This document shows, in pieces, positions 6,724 through 9,305 of a stretch of 9,305 bases of DNA; positions within the stretch are counted from its first letter, which is position 1; each line of letters starts with the position of its first letter. Below the pieces are notes generated by a model, which did no database searches, had not been told where the DNA came from, and saw only the letters and a program-made list of their open reading frames with translations. The position numbers and the translations under genes were made by a program. The stretch spans positions 1 to 9,305 of the forward strand of contig JACCTK010000200.1 in NCBI GenBank assembly GCA_013812465.1. The letters run 5' to 3'. The DNA comes from Actinomycetota bacterium (GTDB taxonomy: Bacteria > Actinomycetota > Thermoleophilia > Gaiellales > Gaiellaceae).

Positions 6724-7198
6724 CGGAGGCGAGCTCGTCGGCGTAGGTGATCGCGACCCGGCCGAGCGCGCCCGTCATCGAGCCGAGCTCGTAGTGGCCC
6801 ATCCGCCAGAGCGCGGGCGAATAGACATGCAGCGACGTGGCCGGAGGGCCGCCTGCGTGGCGCACACCGTGGATGTACGACGCATCGAAGTCGAAGACGC
6901 CCCCGGGATGATGCTGGCGGGTCACCTCCCGGATCCAGCCGTCGGCGTTTCGCTCGAAGTGATCCTCGTGGAGGATCCCCTCGCAGATGTGCACCGCGCC
7001 CGAGGACACGTCGTGGTCGTGGTAGCCCGTATCCTGCGCGTCGAGCCAGCAGATCAGCCAGACATCCAGATGCGGATCGCGGTATAGCTGGATGAAGTGG
7101 CGCGTGTTCGGATCGTGGCGGACGAAGCGCTTCCAGAAACGCGGCTCAGCCGCGAGGTCGACCGCGAGCTGTGCGAGCTCGGGCCGATCGAGGTCCAC
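6716..7198 (-). CDS. Cysteine dioxygenase-type cupin (second copy)
   Basis: This is a second type I cysteine-dioxygenase-family protein, 160 residues from the GTG at 7198. VWLICWLDAQDTGYHDHD carries iron ligands H60 and H62, and SLHVYSP carries H124. An Asp/His-rich strand with FDFDASYIHGVRHAG precedes the third His, as in bacterial thiol dioxygenases. Gly aligns with rat Cys93, so no Cys-Tyr crosslink is possible. The start is uncertain: the GTG has only a weak site (GAAG), and the frame stays open upstream with protein-like sequence (LTRWLHERVPED) that overlaps the end of the amidohydrolase gene but holds no good start codon. It is the last gene of the minus-strand run after the methyltransferase and amidohydrolase, so it is probably co-transcribed with them. 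It is clearly different in sequence from the first cupin and is not a recent duplicate. Substrate may be cysteine, mercaptopropionate or another thiol. Confidence 0.85.
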   Translation of the reverse strand: MDLDRPELAQLAVDLAAEPRFWKRFVRHDPNTRHFIQLYRDPHLDVWLICWLDAQDTGYHDHDVSSGAVHICEGILHEDHFERNADGWIREVTRQHHPGGVFDFDASYIHGVRHAGGPPATSLHVYSPALWRMGHYELGSMTGALGRVAITYADELASAV

Positions 7199-7230
7199 AT
7201 CTTCGGGGACCCGCTCGTGGAGCCAGCGGG

Positions 7231-8109
7231 TTAGTCCCTTGAGGCGAATAGACGTGCTGGGTTCTGGTTGCAAAGAGCGTCTGTCACAGCATCGCCGAAG
7301 CCGCGGACGGCGTCCAGGGCAGGCTCGGGATCGAGAACCGGCACGTCGGTGCCGAAGACGAGCTGACTCACGCCGAAGGTGGCCATGCACAGCTCGAGCG
7401 CGCGATTTCCGTACGACGAGATCTCGAAGAAGATGGTGTCGTGGAGCACGTCACGGCCCGACACGCCTCTCGAGCGCAGTCGCTCGAGCTGGATCGGCGC
7501 GCCGCCTGCCAGCATCGCGAACACGACGTCGAGGGTGGGCCAGCGCGAGGCGCCGGCAGCGAGCCAGGCCGCATACCCGGCCTGCATCTGGGCCGTGTAG
7601 TCGACGACGGCCGCCCACCACGCCGGAGCTCCCGCAGGCGGCGCGCCGGCCGGGCCGGGATGAACGAAGAGCACGGCATCCCGGCGCACGAGCTCGTCGA
7701 GCTTGGGCCCGAGCAGATCCAGGTCGGCGAGCTCCGGCGCCCCGATGCACGCTCCGGCGAAGCCGTCGACGTCGGCACCCGCGGCTAGGGGCATGAGCCT
7801 CCCCCCGGAAGCCGACGCGAGCTCGAGAATCCCTCGCTCGTAGGTGGAGACGAGCTCAGCGGCATCGTCAGCCGGTAGCTGGGCGATGCCCAGCGTCGGC
7901 TGCAGCGACACCACGGCGACGTCGAGCTCCCAGCGATCGAGGAGCGCAATCCGCTGGTCGAGATCGTGAGCCCCCGGGTCGATCTCACTCTCGCCTTCGC
8001 CAGCGAGCTCGAGCATGGAGCCGCGGAGCCGCGGCGGGCGCTCCCGACGAGCGAGGAGCCGGACGAAAGGCTCCGGCCACAGATGCTGATGGAAGTCGAT
8101 TGTCGGCAC
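7231..8109 (-). CDS. Amidohydrolase 2 (ACMSD-like) family metal-dependent hydrolase
   Basis: This is a TIM-barrel hydrolase or decarboxylase of the amidohydrolase-2 family, 292 residues. The N-terminal metal motif FHQH (H7, H9) opens the barrel, VLFVHPGP gives H150, and LVFGTDVPVLDP gives the C-terminal metal ligand D255. At the strand where ACMSD has FAHGGG, this protein has FAMLAGGAP, with M199 replacing the His, so the metal site or substrate binding differs from the decarboxylase. The GTG at 8109 puts the HxH motif in its usual place six residues in, with a purine-rich GAGAG about 9 nt upstream; the longer open frame upstream is antisense Arg/Ser-rich sequence. It lies 52 bp after the methyltransferase gene and just before the second cupin, all on the same strand. 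Hydrolysis or decarboxylation of a ring or amide intermediate is possible, but the substrate is unknown. Confidence 0.83.
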   Translation of the reverse strand: MPTIDFHQHLWPEPFVRLLARRERPPRLRGSMLELAGEGESEIDPGAHDLDQRIALLDRWELDVAVVSLQPTLGIAQLPADDAAELVSTYERGILELASASGGRLMPLAAGADVDGFAGACIGAPELADLDLLGPKLDELVRRDAVLFVHPGPAGAPPAGAPAWWAAVVDYTAQMQAGYAAWLAAGASRWPTLDVVFAMLAGGAPIQLERLRSRGVSGRDVLHDTIFFEISSYGNRALELCMATFGVSQLVFGTDVPVLDPEPALDAVRGFGDAVTDALCNQNPARLFASRD

Positions 8110-8161
8110 GTCTTGACTCTCGCTCGCCGACCCCGCCGTCACACCGTAGGACGTTTCCGCA

Positions 8162-9196
8162 CTACAACTCTTCGGCGAACTCGCGGTTCTCGTCCTTGAG
8201 GCTCTTGTCAGTCCCGAAGTACGCGTGCTTTGACATGTCGGGCGAGTAGCGGCTGCCGGGAGGCGTCCGGCCGAGCGCTTCGGCCAGGCTGCGCACATGA
8301 TGAGGCGCGGCGCCGCAGCAAAGGCCGATGTAGCGGATGCCGAGCTCCTTGGCATCCCGAGCGAACTCCGCGATCTCGTAGCGGTTGCACGTAAAGGGAT
8401 CGAGCGCGGTCGGGAACGGCATCTCACCTGGAATCTCCTTGCCGTTCGCCTCACGAAGCGACTGGAACGTCGGCTCGTGCTCATGTGTGCGATACGGAAC
8501 CGGCAGCGCGGCGACGTGTCCCGACACCGCCTCGCGGATCTCCTGGAGAAGCGGCAGCAGCGTCTCGGGCCCGCGCCCGCAGTTGAGGCCGACCACGGCG
8601 GCGCCTGCGTCCTCCAGCCGCTTGCACGCCTCTCCGAACCCGAGCCCGTCCCGTGTCGTGTCGGCCTGGTGCGCGATCATCGTGACGACGGCCGGGTAGC
8701 CCGCCTCCTTGATCACCTCGAGCGCGAGCAGCGCCTCGTCCACGTGCGAGAAGGTCTCGGCGATGATGAAATCGACTCCCGCGTCGGCTGCCCAACCGAC
8801 CTGCTCCTCGAACATCGCCCGCACGCTCTTCTTCGACTCGGCATCGTCGGCGTAGACGTTCGTGTTACAGATGTCCCCGGCGAGGAGCGCGTCGCTCTCG
8901 GACGCGACCTCCTTGGCGATGGCGAGCGCCCGTCGATTGAGCTCCTCGAGAAGATGCTCCTTGCCGACGATCCGCATCTTCTCCCGGTGCGCGTAGTACG
9001 TGAACGCCTCCACGACGTCGGAGCCCGCATGCACGAAGTCGCGGTGCAGCTGGGCGACGACCTCGGGGTGGTCGAGCACGACCTGGGGCACGAACGCGCC
9101 GGCCTGCAGATAGCCGCGCCGCTCGAGCTCGAAGAGGTAACCCTCGGCGCAGATAACCGGCCCCTCGTCGAGCCGCTCCAGGAGACCTTCGCTCAC
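8162..9196 (-). CDS. BHMT-like homocysteine S-methyltransferase
   Basis: This is a zinc-dependent methyltransferase that would methylate homocysteine to methionine, 344 residues, close to the animal betaine-homocysteine methyltransferase type. The zinc ligands are visible: VVGLNCGRGP with C206 and YIGLCCGAAPHH with C293 and C294. Other shared stretches are FELERRGYLQAG, HPEVVAQLHRDF, FTYYA with Y68, and IAETFSHVDEA with E147. By hand alignment, human W44 and Y160 of the betaine site become F35 and T148, and D26 becomes A17 with E18 beside it. The C-terminal arm of the roughly 400-residue mammalian protein is mostly absent. The methyl donor may therefore be something other than glycine betaine. 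The GTG start at 9196 overlaps the preceding gene's TGA as GTGA, which suggests coupling. Carnitine dehydrogenase in the same window supports a quaternary-amine role. Confidence 0.87.
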   Translation of the reverse strand: MSEGLLERLDEGPVICAEGYLFELERRGYLQAGAFVPQVVLDHPEVVAQLHRDFVHAGSDVVEAFTYYAHREKMRIVGKEHLLEELNRRALAIAKEVASESDALLAGDICNTNVYADDAESKKSVRAMFEEQVGWAADAGVDFIIAETFSHVDEALLALEVIKEAGYPAVVTMIAHQADTTRDGLGFGEACKRLEDAGAAVVGLNCGRGPETLLPLLQEIREAVSGHVAALPVPYRTHEHEPTFQSLREANGKEIPGEMPFPTALDPFTCNRYEIAEFARDAKELGIRYIGLCCGAAPHHVRSLAEALGRTPPGSRYSPDMSKHAYFGTDKSLKDENREFAEEL

Positions 9197-9303
9197 GAGC
9201 CCATCATGTCAGAACGAACCAGCTCGACCACCGGCTCGAGATCGGGCGGAACCGTGTCCCCCTCGTCCGTGAAGGAAACTCGCTCGCGAACGAGCTCGTA
9301 GGC
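9193..9303 (-). CDS. 3' end of an upstream gene, possibly an aromatic amino acid ammonia-lyase
   Basis: One minus-strand frame is open from the right edge to a TGA at 9193-9195 that overlaps the methyltransferase GTG. It encodes about 36 C-terminal residues with the sense-like pattern YELVRERVSFTDEGD, PPDLEPVVELVRSD, MMGS; the other two minus frames stop earlier and look random. The layout, a charged helix, then a Pro-Asp-(Leu/Ile)-Glu turn and a final helix with LVR, resembles my recollection of the C-terminus of histidine ammonia-lyase relatives. This is too short for a firm call. The 4-bp overlap indicates it belongs to the same operon as the methyltransferase. Confidence 0.6.
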   Translation of the reverse strand, partial: AYELVRERVSFTDEGDTVPPDLEPVVELVRSDMMGS

Positions 9304-9305
9304 GC

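Noticed and set aside
8110..8161. Terminator or riboswitch between the methyltransferase and amidohydrolase genes
   Set aside because: I found no stable hairpin or conserved aptamer-like pattern in these 52 bases; they look like an ordinary intra-operon gap.
8297..9301. + strand open frame of 334 codons opposite the BHMT-like gene
   Set aside because: It is an antisense shadow; the opposite strand encodes the conserved zinc cysteine motifs.

Overview
The window is strongly GC-rich, with GTG starts alongside ATG, abutting or overlapping stop codons, and almost no intergenic DNA. This suggests a high-GC bacterium, probably an actinobacterial lineage such as Thermoleophilia; that placement is inference from composition and protein style. 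No RNA gene, CRISPR array, insertion sequence or replication origin was seen, and no stretch over 300 bases lacks a gene.

Layout from left to right. Positions 1-356 are a fold-back: bases 1-99 are the exact reverse complement of 258-356, and the reverse strand of 1-258 encodes the part of the same gene that should precede 357. The gene is an L-carnitine dehydrogenase fused to a hot-dog thioesterase, running + to 1316. It meets an EamA-type transporter (-, 1337-2158) head-on, and a palindrome there contains both stop codons. Divergent from the transporter is a GlpD-type glycerol-3-phosphate dehydrogenase (+, 2208-3710), translationally coupled to an M20 metallodeacylase (+, 3707-5023). The M20 gene overlaps by 15 bp the 3' end of an enolase-superfamily gene (-, 5009-6160). 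Next is a small cysteine-dioxygenase-type cupin (+, about 6231 or 6278 to 6712), whose 5' end looks frameshifted. It stops 3 bp short of a second, different cupin of the same fold (-, 6716-7198). That second cupin is the last gene of a minus-strand run: a partial gene at the right edge, a BHMT-like homocysteine methyltransferase (9196-8162), an amidohydrolase (8109-7231) and then the cupin.

The best-supported functional theme is quaternary-amine and one-carbon/sulfur metabolism. Carnitine dehydrogenase with its thioesterase leads from L-carnitine toward glycine betaine. A BHMT-like enzyme would move a methyl group to homocysteine, and two thiol-dioxygenase-type cupins lie close by. Several enzymes lack residues that define the characterised reactions. 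The enolase-type protein lacks the His-Asp dyad of glucarate dehydratase. The BHMT-like protein lacks two of three aromatic residues of the betaine site. The amidohydrolase has Met where the family usually has His. The cluster may therefore act on a related but different substrate. That is inference; the individual family assignments are firmer.
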